NCBI GenBank assembly: GCA_030433075.1
Contig: JAUILI010000016.1
Location: 1-39,428, forward strand
Reading direction: 5' to 3'
From: Gammaproteobacteria bacterium
GTDB lineage: Bacteria; Pseudomonadota; Gammaproteobacteria; Pseudomonadales; Azotimanducaceae
Length of the DNA stretch: 39,428 bases
Shown: one piece after another, positions 1 to 11,200 of the stretch
Position numbering within the stretch: position 1 is the stretch's first letter
Layout of the letters: every line of letters starts with the position of its first letter
Position numbers and translations under genes: made by a program
Notes under the pieces: generated by a model
Database searches by the model: none
Seen by the model: the letters and a program-made list of their open reading frames with translations, nothing else
Told to the model about the DNA's origin: nothing

Positions 1-1933
<1,933 letters not shown>

Positions 1934-1938
1934 GGTCC

Positions 1939-3180
1939 TTATTCGACGGCGCGGAAGATCAGGGTGCCGTTCGTGCCCCCGAAGCCGAAGGAATTACTCA
2001 AGGTGGCCTTCACGGGCACTTCCCGCGCCGTTCCGGGCACGTAATCGAGATCGCAAGCGTCATCCGGGTTATCCAGATTGATCGTCGGCGGCAGAACGCC
2101 GTCGCGAATCGCCAGCACGCTAAAGATCGCTTCCACCGAGCCCGCAGCACCCAGCAGGTGGCCGATCATGGACTTGGTTGAGCTCACCGCCAGGTTCGGC
2201 TTATCGCCAAATACGGTCTTAATGGCCCGGGTTTCCGCAATGTCCCCCTGGGGCGTGGAGGTGCCATGAGCATTGATATAGCCCACTTCCGAGGGATCCA
2301 TGCCCGCAGAACGCAACGCGTTCTTCATGGAGGCCACGGCCCCGGCCCCGTCTTCCGGGGGGCTGGTGATGTGGTAGCCATCGCCGCTCATGCCAAAGCC
2401 CGCAAGCTCAGCGTAGATCTTGGCGCCCCGCGCCTTGGCGTGCTCGTATTCCTCGAGCACCAGAACCCCCGCCCCGTCCCCAAGGACGAAGCCATCCCGA
2501 TCCCGATCCCAGGGGCGAGACGCCGCCGCCGGATCATCGTTACGGGCTGAGAGCGCCTTCATGGAGGAAAAGGCCGCAAGGGGCACGGGAGACGTCGCCA
2601 TTTCGGCGCCGCCGGCCACCATGACATCCGCGTCTCCGTCTCGGATGAGGCGCCCGGCCATGCCGATGTTATGCGTACCCGTGGTACAGGCCGTCACAAT
2701 GGCAATGTTGGGACCGCGAAGGCCATAGCGAATCGACACATTCCCGGAAATCATATTGATCACGCTTCCGGGGACGAAAAAGGGAGACACGCGCCGGGGA
2801 CCGCTTTTCAGCAGGGTCTCGTGGGTCTTTTCGATGGTCATAATGCCGCCGATGCCCGACCCAATGGCAACGCCGTAGCGATCGCTTTCAGCTTCCGGAA
2901 CGTCCGCCAGCCCCGCATCGTCCATGGCCTGACAGGCGGCAACCATGCCGTACTGTACGAAGACATCGACGCGACGCGCTTCCTTGGCGTCCATGCACAC
3001 GGTGGGGTCGAAGCCCTTGACCGTCGCCGCAAATTGGACGCTGTAATCACTGACGTCGAAGGCTTCGATGGTGGCTGCGCCGCTCTTCCCAGCAAGGATG
3101 CCGGACCAGGAGCTGGCTACGTCGAGCCCGAGGGGCGACACCATCCCTAGGCCGGTTACCACGACTCGTCTACCGCTCAT
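1939..3180 (-). CDS. fabF: Beta-ketoacyl-ACP synthase II
   Basis: Condenses malonyl-ACP with acyl-ACP in fatty-acid elongation. An upstream in-frame start exists at 3222, but the ATG at 3180 ([12 protein letters not shown]) is chosen because it follows an AGGAGA ribosome site and matches the family N-terminus, giving 413 residues. The Cys-His-His catalytic triad is visible: Cys165 in [11 protein letters not shown], His305 in [11 protein letters not shown] and His341 in IGHLLGAAG. It follows acpP after a 146-bp spacer that holds two hairpins and is tightly followed by mltG. The enzyme should work with the FabD, FabG and ACP encoded just upstream. Confidence 0.97.
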   Translation of the reverse strand: MSGRRVVVTGLGMVSPLGLDVASSWSGILAGKSGAATIEAFDVSDYSVQFAATVKGFDPTVCMDAKEARRVDVFVQYGMVAACQAMDDAGLADVPEAESDRYGVAIGSGIGGIMTIEKTHETLLKSGPRRVSPFFVPGSVINMISGNVSIRYGLRGPNIAIVTACTTGTHNIGMAGRLIRDGDADVMVAGGAEMATSPVPLAAFSSMKALSARNDDPAAASRPWDRDRDGFVLGDGAGVLVLEEYEHAKARGAKIYAELAGFGMSGDGYHITSPPEDGAGAVASMKNALRSAGMDPSEVGYINAHGTSTPQGDIAETRAIKTVFGDKPNLAVSSTKSMIGHLLGAAGSVEAIFSVLAIRDGVLPPTINLDNPDDACDLDYVPGTAREVPVKATLSNSFGFGGTNGTLIFRAVE

Positions 3181-3209
3181 GGTCGGTCTCCTGTGAACGC
3201 CACAGCAAA

Positions 3210-3230
3210 GCTCTGGAGGCACTCCAGAGC
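3210..3230 (-). terminator. Hairpin in the acpP-fabF spacer, possible attenuator
   Basis: A perfect 9-bp inverted repeat (3210-3218 with 3222-3230, 3-nt loop) lies about 30 bp before the fabF start. On the transcribed minus strand it is followed by TTTGCTGT, a weak T tract. It could be a partial terminator that raises acpP mRNA relative to fabF, or an mRNA-stabilising 3' structure. The function is inferred; the symmetry is directly visible. Confidence 0.4.
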
Positions 3231-3261
3231 GTGGCGCGGACGGACAAATAGACTGCTAAGG

Positions 3262-3275
3262 GCGCCCGAAGGCGC
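3262..3275 (-). other. Small UUCG-tetraloop hairpin downstream of acpP
   Basis: On the minus strand this reads GCGCC-TTCG-GGCGC, a 5-bp GC stem capped by the very stable UUCG tetraloop, located between the acpP stop and the larger hairpin at 3210-3230. It may protect the 3' end of an acpP transcript. No good T tract follows it. Confidence 0.35.
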
Positions 3276-3326
3276 AACCCAGCGGCGACCCCATCCCTCC
3301 CCGGCATGAGGTCGCGCAACGCACCC

Positions 3327-3563
3327 TTACTGGTGCGCTAGGACGTAATCGATCGCTTCGCGAACGGTCGTGATTTTCTCGGCTTCTTCGTCGGGAATTT
3401 CGGTTTCGAATTCCTCTTCGAGAGCCATCACGAGCTCCACGGTGTCGAGGGAATCGGCACCAAGATCTTCAACGAAGGAAGCGTCGTCGTTGACTTCGTC
3501 TTCCTTTACCCCCAGCTGCTCACAGATCAGTTTCTTGACCCGTTCTTCCACGCTGCTGCTCAT
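3327..3563 (-). CDS. acpP: Acyl carrier protein
   Basis: Small acidic carrier of growing acyl chains, modified by 4'-phosphopantetheine on the serine of the [10 protein letters not shown] motif, which is intact. The start is placed at the ATG at 3563 ([11 protein letters not shown]), giving the standard 78 residues; a longer in-frame start at 3611 would add 16 non-homologous residues and falls in the promoter. GGGAG lies about 12 nt upstream. The gene sits between fabG and fabF as usual. It has its own candidate promoter (3611-3640) and downstream hairpins, consistent with the high ACP demand. Confidence 0.97.
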   Translation of the reverse strand: MSSSVEERVKKLICEQLGVKEDEVNDDASFVEDLGADSLDTVELVMALEEEFETEIPDEEAEKITTVREAIDYVLAHQ

Positions 3564-3610
3564 CTGAAAGCTAACTCCCATAGGTCGAGGCGGCGCCACG
3601 ATGCGTCGCA

Positions 3611-3640
3611 ATTTTAGTGGAACGATTTAAAGCCCTTCAA
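3611..3640 (-). promoter_or_regulatory. Candidate sigma-70 promoter of acpP
   Basis: On the minus strand TTGAAG (3640-3635) and TAAAAT (3616-3611) are separated by 18 bp. The -10 matches 5 of 6 consensus bases and the -35 matches 4 of 6. It lies in the fabG-acpP spacer, about 50 bp before the acpP start. An internal acpP promoter is known in E. coli; the one here is inferred from sequence only. Confidence 0.55.
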
Positions 3641-3655
3641 GCTGGCGCGATGCCT

Positions 3656-4387
3656 CTAATTCATGTACAGACCGCCGTTGATGGCGATCGTCTCCCCCGT
3701 AATATAGCCCGCGCCTTCGCTTGCAAGGAACGCCACGAGGGATGCCACTTCTTCCGCACTGCCAAAGCGCCCAAGGGCAATGGCCGACCGGAGCTGCTCC
3801 GTGACCCCCTCGTCAAGAGCGGCGGTCATTTCCGTTTCGATGAAGCCCGGTGCAATGGCGTTCACCGTAATACCCCGGCTCCCCACTTCCTGGGCCAGGG
3901 CTCGGGTGAAACCTTCCACGGCCCCCTTGGAGGCAGCGTAGTTCGCTTGCCCAGCATTGCCCCGGCGGGCAATGACGGAGGACACGTTGATGATGCGCCC
4001 AAAGCGCGCCTTCATCATCCCGCGCAGAAGCGGCTTGGTCACTCGATATAGGCCGTTGGTGTTCGTATCGATCACCGACGCCCACTGCTCCGCGCTCATG
4101 CGCAGCATGAGGTTGTCCTGGGTGATCCCCGCATTATTGACCACCACCACGGGGATACCGAGCGCTTCCTCGACAGCGGCTAAAGCCGCAGCCACGGAGT
4201 CTTCCGAACGCACGTCCATGACCACGCCGAGATGCCCGTTCCCAAGGGCCTCGCTGATGGCTGCAGCGCCCCCTTCTGAGGTCGCTGTGCCGGCCACGTG
4301 GTAGCCTTCGGCAGCCAGCTTTTGGGCAATGGCGGCCCCAATGCCCCGGCTAGCCCCGGTCACTAAAGCGACGCGCGCTTCACTCAC
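3656..4387 (-). CDS. fabG: 3-oxoacyl-ACP reductase
   Basis: NADPH-dependent reductase of the fatty-acid elongation cycle, short-chain dehydrogenase fold. The cofactor motif TGASRGIG is at residues 10-17 and NNAG at 84-87. The catalytic Ser137, Tyr150 and Lys154 (YAASK) sit one residue earlier than in E. coli FabG, so the 243-residue product is full length. The start ATG overlaps the fabD stop by 4 bp. The C-terminus has the usual ITGETIAINGGLYMN. Position between fabD and acpP makes FabG the specific call rather than a general SDR. Confidence 0.97.
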   Translation of the reverse strand: MSEARVALVTGASRGIGAAIAQKLAAEGYHVAGTATSEGGAAAISEALGNGHLGVVMDVRSEDSVAAALAAVEEALGIPVVVVNNAGITQDNLMLRMSAEQWASVIDTNTNGLYRVTKPLLRGMMKARFGRIINVSSVIARRGNAGQANYAASKGAVEGFTRALAQEVGSRGITVNAIAPGFIETEMTAALDEGVTEQLRSAIALGRFGSAEEVASLVAFLASEGAGYITGETIAINGGLYMN

Positions 4388-5325
4388 AAGCCTGCCTCCA
4401 GGGCCTCACGGGTTTTGCCCAGCGCCTCCGGAGTGCCGGTCGCGTGGCAGGCAATCGCCTTATCGATGCGGCGCACCATGGTGGCCAGCACGGCCCCGGG
4501 CCCGCATTCGACCATGGCCGTAAGCCCTGCGGCGCCCATGGCCTGCACGCTGCGCGTCCATTGCACCGGCGCGGAGAGCTGCACCAGGAGCTGATCCCGG
4601 AGCGCCGTGGGATCCTGCGTCGGCGCCGCGGTCACGTTTTGGTAAACGGGAACGGTGGCGGGCTGGAAGCTAACGGCCTCAAGGTCTGCGCGGAAGGCCT
4701 CCGCCGCTGGCGCCATGAGGGCGCTATGGAAGGGGCCGCTCACCCGAAGGGCCATGGCGCGCTTCGCCCCACGGGCCTTACAGCCCTCGATGGCGCGCTC
4801 CACGGCAGCGCTGTGCCCCGCAATCACGATTTGCCCCGGCGCATTGAAATTCGCTGGAGAGACCACTTCGTCCCCCGCAGCTTCTACACAAGCTTCGGCA
4901 ATGGCGTCGTCGTCCAGGCCGAGAATGGCCGCCATAGCCCCCTGCCCGGCGGGAACAGCCTCCGCCATCAGCAAGCCGCGGCGGCGCACCAGGCGCACCG
5001 CATCGCTAAGGCTGAGCGTTCCCGCGGCCACGAGGGCTGCGTACTCCCCAAGGCTGTGACCGGCGACGGCCGCCGGCGCAAGGGCGCCGTGGCTCTCCAG
5101 GGCTCGAAGGGCCGCAAGGGACGCCGTCAGCAACACGGGCTGGGTCTGCTCTGTAGCATCGAGCAGTTCCGCTGGCCCCTCGGAGGCTAGGCGCCAAAGA
5201 TCAAGATCGATGGCATCGCTCGCCTCAGCGAAGGTCTCCCGAACCACCGGATAGGCCTCCGCGAGGGCATCGAGCATGCCAACGCTTTGTGCCCCCTGAC
5301 CGGGGAAAACCAGAGCGTAGGCCAT
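4384..5325 (-). CDS. fabD: Malonyl-CoA:ACP transacylase
   Basis: Transfers malonyl from CoA to ACP, supplying the elongation cycle. The 313-residue protein begins with FPGQGAQSVGM. It carries the nucleophile Ser91 in GHSLGEYAAL and the GPFHSALM histidine motif at about residue 200. It starts 8 bp after the rpmF stop. plsX and fabH, which lie between rpmF and fabD in E. coli, are absent here (plsX alone is also usual at this site in Pseudomonas). Their activities are required for membrane lipid synthesis, so they should be encoded elsewhere. Confidence 0.97.
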   Translation of the reverse strand: MAYALVFPGQGAQSVGMLDALAEAYPVVRETFAEASDAIDLDLWRLASEGPAELLDATEQTQPVLLTASLAALRALESHGALAPAAVAGHSLGEYAALVAAGTLSLSDAVRLVRRRGLLMAEAVPAGQGAMAAILGLDDDAIAEACVEAAGDEVVSPANFNAPGQIVIAGHSAAVERAIEGCKARGAKRAMALRVSGPFHSALMAPAAEAFRADLEAVSFQPATVPVYQNVTAAPTQDPTALRDQLLVQLSAPVQWTRSVQAMGAAGLTAMVECGPGAVLATMVRRIDKAIACHATGTPEALGKTREALEAGL

Positions 5326-5333
5326 GGGCAGCC

Positions 5334-5513
5334 CTAGTCGTCTTTGCCGTTGGTGACCTTACGACCGCGATAGAAACCGTCGGCCGACACGTGGTGGCGA
5401 CGATGGGTTTCCCCGGTGGTGGCTTCCGTGGACAGGGTGGGCCCGGAAAGGGCGTCGTGGGAACGACGCATGCCACGCTTGGAACGGGTTTTACGGTTTT
5501 GTTGAACGGCCAT
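5334..5513 (-). CDS. rpmF: 50S ribosomal protein L32
   Basis: Small basic large-subunit protein of 59 residues, read directly from the minus strand. It begins [20 protein letters not shown] and continues with the [21 protein letters not shown] block typical of gammaproteobacterial L32. It is the cysteine-free form and so does not bind zinc. The yceD-rpmF pair upstream of fab genes is conserved. The start is the ATG at 5513, with the stop TAG at 5336-5334. Confidence 0.95.
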   Translation of the reverse strand: MAVQQNRKTRSKRGMRRSHDALSGPTLSTEATTGETHRRHHVSADGFYRGRKVTNGKDD

Positions 5514-5561
5514 GGACTGCCTACTCCTTCACAATAAAGTCGGCTCCCGCCGACAAAAAAC

Positions 5562-6131
5562 CTAATCCTTGGACACTTGCCCGCCCTTCAGCTGCGCCAG
5601 GGCAGCAAAGGGGTTCTCCCGCTTCGGCGCCGGCTCTGGCACGGCCCGATCCTGCACCGCAGCCCACCGCGCCTGGGCGTGAGGGCATGGCGCCTCCCGC
5701 ACCGCGCAGGGCCGCTCCGGCAGAGCCAGGAGCAAGTCATCCTCAAATACCTCGGCCAGAGGGACCTTCTTGCCCTCCAGCGTAATCGGTTCCCGGACTC
5801 CCGCGTACAGGGCCTGAGCCGCTTCATCTCGTACCACTACGAGCGCGACCTCGGCCGTCAGGGCGAGCGCTTCCTCCCGCTCACAGTTCGCGCAGCGCTG
5901 GCGCCCCTGAAGGGTCAACGTCCCTTCAGCGCAAGCGCGCCCTTCCTCATCGCGGAAGAAGCGAACGTCCACGGCCACCAGGCCGCCTTCCCCCTCGCCG
6001 CCCAGAGCCTGGGCGATGCGCGGAAAGTCGGAAAGGGGAACCTGAACCGTGTAATGAGCGTCTTCTCGGGCCAAGCGGTAGGGTTCGAGTACCACGTTCG
6101 CGTGCCCCCGGGTAAACAGGCGCGCAATCAT
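5562..6131 (-). CDS. yceD: YceD/DUF177 family protein, 23S rRNA accumulation factor
   Basis: Member of the DUF177 family that precedes rpmF in many bacteria and is linked to 23S rRNA accumulation. Visible conserved parts are a CxxC pair (CANCE) in the middle, the acidic VFEDDLLLALPE segment and the C-terminal ENPFAALAQLK, which matches the end of E. coli YceD. From the ATG at 6131 it is 189 residues. The start is uncertain. That ATG lies inside a near-consensus -10 box (promoter 6127-6155), so a transcript from that promoter could not contain it. The GTG at 6095, with CGGGGG about 9 nt upstream, would give 177 residues and an N-terminus aligning better with E. coli YceD. First gene of the fab operon. 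Confidence 0.88.
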   Translation of the reverse strand: MIARLFTRGHANVVLEPYRLAREDAHYTVQVPLSDFPRIAQALGGEGEGGLVAVDVRFFRDEEGRACAEGTLTLQGRQRCANCEREEALALTAEVALVVVRDEAAQALYAGVREPITLEGKKVPLAEVFEDDLLLALPERPCAVREAPCPHAQARWAAVQDRAVPEPAPKRENPFAALAQLKGGQVSKD

Positions 6132-6155
6132 AGGGATGCCCCCCGATCCTGTCAA
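6127..6155 (-). promoter_or_regulatory. Strong sigma-70 promoter of the yceD-rpmF-fab operon
   Basis: The minus strand shows a perfect -35 TTGACA (6155-6150), a 17-bp spacer and TATGAT (6132-6127), 5 of 6 to the -10 consensus. It is the only good promoter seen in the gap facing maf and is oriented to drive yceD, rpmF, fabD and the rest. Transcription would start near 6120, downstream of the ATG at 6131, which bears on where YceD translation begins. Confidence 0.75.
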
Positions 6156-6224
6156 AGGCCCAGGGACCGCCTTTCGTCGTGTTAAGCTTTTGAGCTTTCA
6201 GGCAAAAACCCAGGAATTGGTGCC

Positions 6225-6845
6225 GTGCTCCCCGTTCTCGTACTGGCCTCCCGATCCCCTCACCGCGCGAAGGTCCTAGAACGCCTCGACGCCCCCTTCG
6301 AAACCCGCCACAGCGAGGTCGATGAAACCCCTATAACCGGGGAAAGCCCTGCTCAGCGCGCCCAGCGCCTCGCCCTGGCAAAGGCCCAGGCCGTGGCGGC
6401 CCGCTGGGACGGTCCTCACCCGGCCCTGGTGATTGGGGGGGACCAGGTCGCCCACGATGGCGAAAACCTGCTGCGTAAGCCTGGCACCCTCGCTAAGGCT
6501 CGGGCCCAACTTCTGGCCAGCCGCGGACGATGGATCACCTTCGAGAGCGCCCTGGCGGTGGTGCACAGCGGTTCTGGCGCCATGGCTCAGGGGGCTGCGC
6601 CCGTGCGGGTACGCTTTGCGGAGCTTTCGGAAGCCGAGCTTGACGCCTACCTCGCTGTGGAACAGCCCCTGGATGCCGCGGGCGCCCTCTATTCCGAGCG
6701 CCTGGGCGCCGTGCTCCTCCACGCCTGGGAGGGGGCAGACCCTTCAGCGCTCATCGGCCTGCCCCTTAACCTACTCCATCGCCTCACTTCAGAGCTTGGC
6801 TGGCCCCTGCTTTCTACCCCCTGGGGGCGCGGAAACGCCCCCTAA
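6225..6845 (+). CDS. Maf-like nucleotide pyrophosphatase (YceF subfamily)
   Basis: Maf/HAM1-fold housecleaning enzyme hydrolysing non-canonical nucleotides; the E. coli YceF subgroup acts on 7-methyl-GTP. The 206-residue product starts LVLASRSPHRAKVLERL and has the HSEVDETPITGESP loop. The GGDQV motif carries the catalytic aspartate and is followed by RKPGTLAKARAQL and SEAELDAYL. The order of blocks resembles YceF more than E. coli YhdE. The start is GTG at 6225 with AGGAA upstream. It is divergent from yceD and converges on rluC, with the two stop codons overlapping. Confidence 0.93.
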   Translation: MLPVLVLASRSPHRAKVLERLDAPFETRHSEVDETPITGESPAQRAQRLALAKAQAVAARWDGPHPALVIGGDQVAHDGENLLRKPGTLAKARAQLLASRGRWITFESALAVVHSGSGAMAQGAAPVRVRFAELSEAELDAYLAVEQPLDAAGALYSERLGAVLLHAWEGADPSALIGLPLNLLHRLTSELGWPLLSTPWGRGNAP

Positions 6846-7825
6846 CGCTGTGCGCGCAGCGCGCTCAGTAAGGCTTCAAGATCCGCGGGCAGGGGCGCCT
6901 CGAAATGCCAGGGGGCATGCTCCGGATCCCGGGCGGGCACGGTCAGCGCCTGAGCATGCAGCGCCAGCCGCGGCACGGGCACGGCGCCTAGGACCTTGCG
7001 CAGCGCTGGCGGCGCATATTTCTCGTCCCCCAGGATGGGAAAGCCCGCATGGGACAGGTGGACGCGCAGCTGGTGCGTGCGCCCCGTTTCCGGCGCTAGG
7101 GACAGCAAAGTCGCCCCGGGCAGGCGCTCGACCACGGAAACCTCGGTCCGGGCGGGCTTTCCGGCCTGGGAGACGCGCACAAAGCGCTCCCCGTTCTTCG
7201 CTAGCACCCGCTCCAGGGGCGCCTCCAGACGCCTTAAATGCGCCGGCCAAGTCCCAGCCACCACGGCGAGGTAGCGTTTTTTTGCCGTGCGCTCTCGAAA
7301 GGCTTGCTGAAGGTGGCGCAGCGCCGCCCGCCGCTTGGCCAGCAGGAGGACCCCGGAGGTGTCCCGATCCAGGCGGTGCGCCAGCGCCAGGGCCGGCGCC
7401 TCCGGCCAGGGGCTTAGGGCTTCCAGGGCTCCGAAGCGCACCCCGCTGCCCCCATGGGCGGCGAGCCCCGGGGGCTTTCCTAAAACGAGCACGTCCCGAT
7501 CTTCGAAGATCACGGCTTCGCGGACCTGGCTTCGGAGCGCCTCAGGCACCGTGGGCTCGGGGCCTTGTTCAGCCGTTTGGTGAGGCGGAATGCGCAGCTT
7601 CTGCCCCGGCTGCACTCGGGTCGTGACCTTTACCCGGCCCCCATCGAGGCGCACCTCGCCCTTTCGGACCATGGCGTAAACCCGGCTCTTGGGGACATTC
7701 TTGAGAAGGCGAAGCAGCAGATTGTCCACCCGCTGCCCCCCTTCCCCGGACTCAATCTCGTACAGCCGGGCGCCGTGGCGCTCACCGCCCCCGGAATGAT
7801 TGCTTTTCCCTTTCGATTGAGTCAC
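6842..7825 (-). CDS. rluC: 23S rRNA pseudouridine synthase (RluC type)
   Basis: Isomerises uridines of 23S rRNA (955, 2504 and 2580 in E. coli). The protein has 327 residues. An N-terminal S4 RNA-binding domain (GQRVDNLLLRLLKNVPKSRVYAMVRKG region) is followed by the RluA-type catalytic domain with HRLDRDTSGVLLLAK. The aspartate after RL is the nucleophile. Later blocks RTHQLRVHLSHAGFPILGDEKY are intact. The start is GTG at 7825 with AGGG about 8 nt upstream. The gene is divergent from rne, as in many gammaproteobacteria, which supports RluC over RluA or RluD. Confidence 0.94.
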   Translation of the reverse strand: MTQSKGKSNHSGGGERHGARLYEIESGEGGQRVDNLLLRLLKNVPKSRVYAMVRKGEVRLDGGRVKVTTRVQPGQKLRIPPHQTAEQGPEPTVPEALRSQVREAVIFEDRDVLVLGKPPGLAAHGGSGVRFGALEALSPWPEAPALALAHRLDRDTSGVLLLAKRRAALRHLQQAFRERTAKKRYLAVVAGTWPAHLRRLEAPLERVLAKNGERFVRVSQAGKPARTEVSVVERLPGATLLSLAPETGRTHQLRVHLSHAGFPILGDEKYAPPALRKVLGAVPVPRLALHAQALTVPARDPEHAPWHFEAPLPADLEALLSALRAQR

Positions 7826-8264
7826 TTAAAAAACCCTGTTAACCTCGCCTCAAGGTCAGCCGCGGCGCTCGCTCCCCCTGGGATCGCAGAGCCGCCCCGT
7901 GTTCGCCTGACCCGCCGCCGCCGAGCGCCTGCGCGCCGCGTCGGAATGGAACACGCCGGGCCAAAAAGCCCGGCTACGCCGGTAGCGATTATTGAAACGC
8001 TATCGATCAATGAAGAGTACACGCGCTGGCGCAAGGTTGCGCGGCGTCAAGGATAGTGCGCAGGCCGCGATGAGCCGCGGCCGCCGGTAAGCGAAGCTAC
8101 AAAGCAACAGCTTAAGTCTCGCGCAGTTCGGGGGTTTTTGCCCCCTTAGGCCCAAAGCCGCGCCCCCCATGGCGCCGCCTAGCCCCTGCAAACCGCGGTC
8201 TCGCCATCGAGCCTGAGCCCTACCCTAACGCCCGCCCCGCCACGCCCTCACTTGAGTGCACAGC
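7826..8264 (+). promoter_or_regulatory. Long rluC-rne intergenic region with candidate structured rne leader
   Basis: This 439-bp stretch holds no convincing gene. Three hairpins are visible on the rne strand: 7955-7974 (perfect 7-bp stem GCCGGGC/GCCCGGC), 8063-8082 (perfect 7-bp stem GGCCGCG/CGCGGCC) and 8130-8145 (GGGGG, loop TTTTTG, CCCCC). In E. coli the rne mRNA has a 5' leader of about 360 nt with hairpins through which RNase E controls its own mRNA. Size and position fit such a leader. I could not align the E. coli sensor hairpin, and no promoter here is strong enough to mark. Confidence 0.45.
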
Positions 8265-11200
8265 ATGAAAAGGATGTTGATTAACGCCACCCAGCCCGAG
8301 GAACTTCGGGTTGCGCTGGTTGATGGGCAAAAGCTTTACGATCTCGATATTGAATCCCGCATGCGGGTTCAAACCAAAGCCAACATTTATAAGGCCCGCA
8401 TTACCCGGGTCGAACCCAGCCTTGAAGCCGCCTTCGTCGACTACGGCGCCGAGCGCCACGGCTTCCTCCCCTTAAAGGAGATCGCCCAGGAGTACTTCCA
8501 GAAGAAGGGCGGGAACGGCGAAGGCCGGGCCAGCATTTCCGAGCTGGTGAAGGAAGGGCAGGAACTCATCGTCCAAGTCGATAAGGAAGAGCGCGGCACG
8601 AAAGGGGCGGCGCTCACCACCTTTATCTCTCTTGCGGGCCGCTACCTCGTCCTCATGCCGAACAATCCTCGCGCCGGGGGCATTTCCCGTCGCATCGAAG
8701 GGGAAGAGCGGGATCAGCTCCGGGATGCCATGAGCGGCCTAACTATCAAAGACGGCATGGGCGTGATCGTGCGCACGGCCGGGGTAGGACGAAGCAGCGA
8801 AGAGCTCCAGTGGGACCTCGACTACCTAGCCCAGATTTGGGACGCCATCGGCCGCGCCGTGGAAGAAAACCCCGCGCCCCAGCTGATCTACCAAGAAAAC
8901 AACGTCATCCTCCGGGCCATTCGAGATTACCTGCGACAGGATATCGGTGAGGTCCTCATCGACTCCGCCGATGCACATCGCCAAGCGCTGGAATTCATCC
9001 AGCAGGTGATGCCGAGCTATGAGAACCGCATCAAGCGCTACGAAGATCCCGTCCCCCTCTTCTCTCGCTACCAGATCGAAACGCAGATCGAGACGGCTTT
9101 CCAACGGGAAGTGCGCCTTCCCAGCGGCGGGGCCATCGTGATCGACCCCACGGAAGCGTTGGTGTCCATCGACATCAACTCGGCCCGGGCCACGCGAGGC
9201 GCGGACATCGAGGAGACGGCTCTCAACACGAACCTCGAGGCCGCAGAAGAAATCGCCCGGCAGCTACGCCTGCGGGACATGGGTGGCCTCATCGTGATCG
9301 ACTTCATCGACATGAACGCCACCCGGAATCAGCGGGCGGTGGAAAACCGCATGCGCGATGCCCTTGAGGCGGACCGCGCGCGAGTGCAGGTGGGGCGGAT
9401 CTCCCGCTTCGGCCTTATGGAGATGTCCCGGCAGCGGCTCCGGCCCTCCCTCGAGGAAACCACGGCCATCATCTGCCCCCGGTGCACGGGGCAAGGCGTT
9501 ATCCGTAACGTCCGCTCCCTCGCCCTGTCCGTCCTGCGGATTTTGGAAGAGGAAACGCTTAAGGAGCGCAGCGCTGGGGTACGTGCCATCGTTCCCGTGC
9601 CCATTGCATCGTTCCTGCTGAACGAAAAGCGCTCGGACATCACGGCCATCGAAGCCCGCAACGGCGTGCGGATCATGATCGTTCCCAATCCCAATATGGA
9701 AACGCCCCACTTTGAGGTGGTTCGGGTCCGGGATGATCAGGTGGAAGCCCTTCTGTCCCAGGAAAGCCATGAGGTGGCGGAAGCGGTGCTCGAAGCCACC
9801 ACGGAAAACGGCTATGAAGCCCCGCCCGTGCCCGAAGCCCAGGACGCCATCGTGAAGTCCGTGGCGCCCCAGCAACCGGCGCCGGCGCAAGCCCAGGCAG
9901 AAGCTCCGGCAGCCCCCGCTGCCCCCGTCGCAGCGCCTGCGCCCCAGGGCGGCTTCCTCGGCCGCCTGTTTAAGGGGCTTTTCGGCGCTCCGTCTGCTCC
10001 CGAACCCTCCGAGGCCAAGGAGCAGGAAGAAAGCAAAGAAGAAGAGCGCAGCTCGGAGAACCGCAGCCGAGGCGGTAACCGCAACCGCGGCGGGCGGAAT
10101 CGTCGTCGAGGCGATCGCCCGCGGCGCAGCCCCTCCGCAAGCACGCAAGACGAGGACAACAGCGACGACAGCACGGAGAGCGGTGAGCAGGCCCGGGACG
10201 GTCGAGGGAACCGCCGTCGCCGCGGTCGTCGTCCGAGCAATGAGAACGCGAACGATCAAACGTCCATCGACGACAGCGCTGAGAACGAAGAGAGCGCGGA
10301 TAGCGCTGGGGAAAACGACGGTCAGGGGGAGGACGATGGAAACCGCCGTCGCCGCCGCCGTCGCCGGGGCGGCCGGGGCCGTCGCCGTTCCCAGGACGGT
10401 AATCAGGAGCTGGACGGCAATAACGACGCCGAGGACGAAAGCGCCGAGGACGATGACGACGCCGACGCCGACGCCGAGGCACGCGTCGTTGATCTGAGCG
10501 AAGACGACGACGATCTCACGCCGCCCACGGAAGCCCACGTGCCGCCGGAAAACAGCCGTCGCCGCCCCCGCCGCAGCCGCGGTCGTGGTCGAGGCCGCTC
10601 CGATAACGCTGACGCCGCAGAAAGCGCGACGGAAGCCAGCGACGATACCGCTACGGAAGCCGCTAGCGACGTTGCAGCCGACGCGGCTTCCGCAGCCGTA
10701 GTGACTGCGGCCGACAGCGCACCGGTTACCGAGCCGGTCGCTGAAGAAGTCGCCGAGCCGGTCGCCGAAGAGGTTGCCGAGCCCGTCGCTGAAGAAGCCG
10801 CCGAGCCGGTCGCTGAAGAAGCCGCCGAGCCGGTCGCCGAAGAGGTTGCCGAGCCCGTCGCTGAAGACGCCGCCGAGCCCGTCGCTGAAGAAGCCGCCGA
10901 GCCGGTAGCCGAGGAAGCCGCCAAGCCGGTTGCTGAAGACGCCGCCGAGCCGGTAGCCGAGGAAGCCGCCGAGCCGGTTGCTGAGGAAGTCGCCGCTCCG
11001 GTCCAGCCCGCACAGGGGGCCCTGGCCCTCGAGGCGGACGCCACGGAGACCGCTGAAGCCCCCGAGGCCCCGGTGGAAGCGCAAGAGCGACCCGCTGAGG
11101 CGCTGGCAGAAGCCACTCCGGTGGAAGCCACACCGGCAGCACCGGCAGCGGTCGCCCCGGTGGGCACCCGAGCCGCTAACGATCCGCGGAATGCGGGGCA

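Noticed and set aside
6433-7626. Plus-strand open frame of 397 codons across maf and rluC
   Set aside because: It is out of frame with maf and antisense to rluC, rich in Pro/Ala/Arg as expected from GC-rich shadow frames.
7955-7974. Hairpin considered as an intrinsic terminator
   Set aside because: It lies between divergent genes with no gene ending there, and has no T tract on either strand; a leader structure is more plausible.
10728-10991. Tandem repeat considered as CRISPR or intergenic repeat
   Set aside because: Units are contiguous without spacers, keep the rne reading frame and encode a regular peptide.
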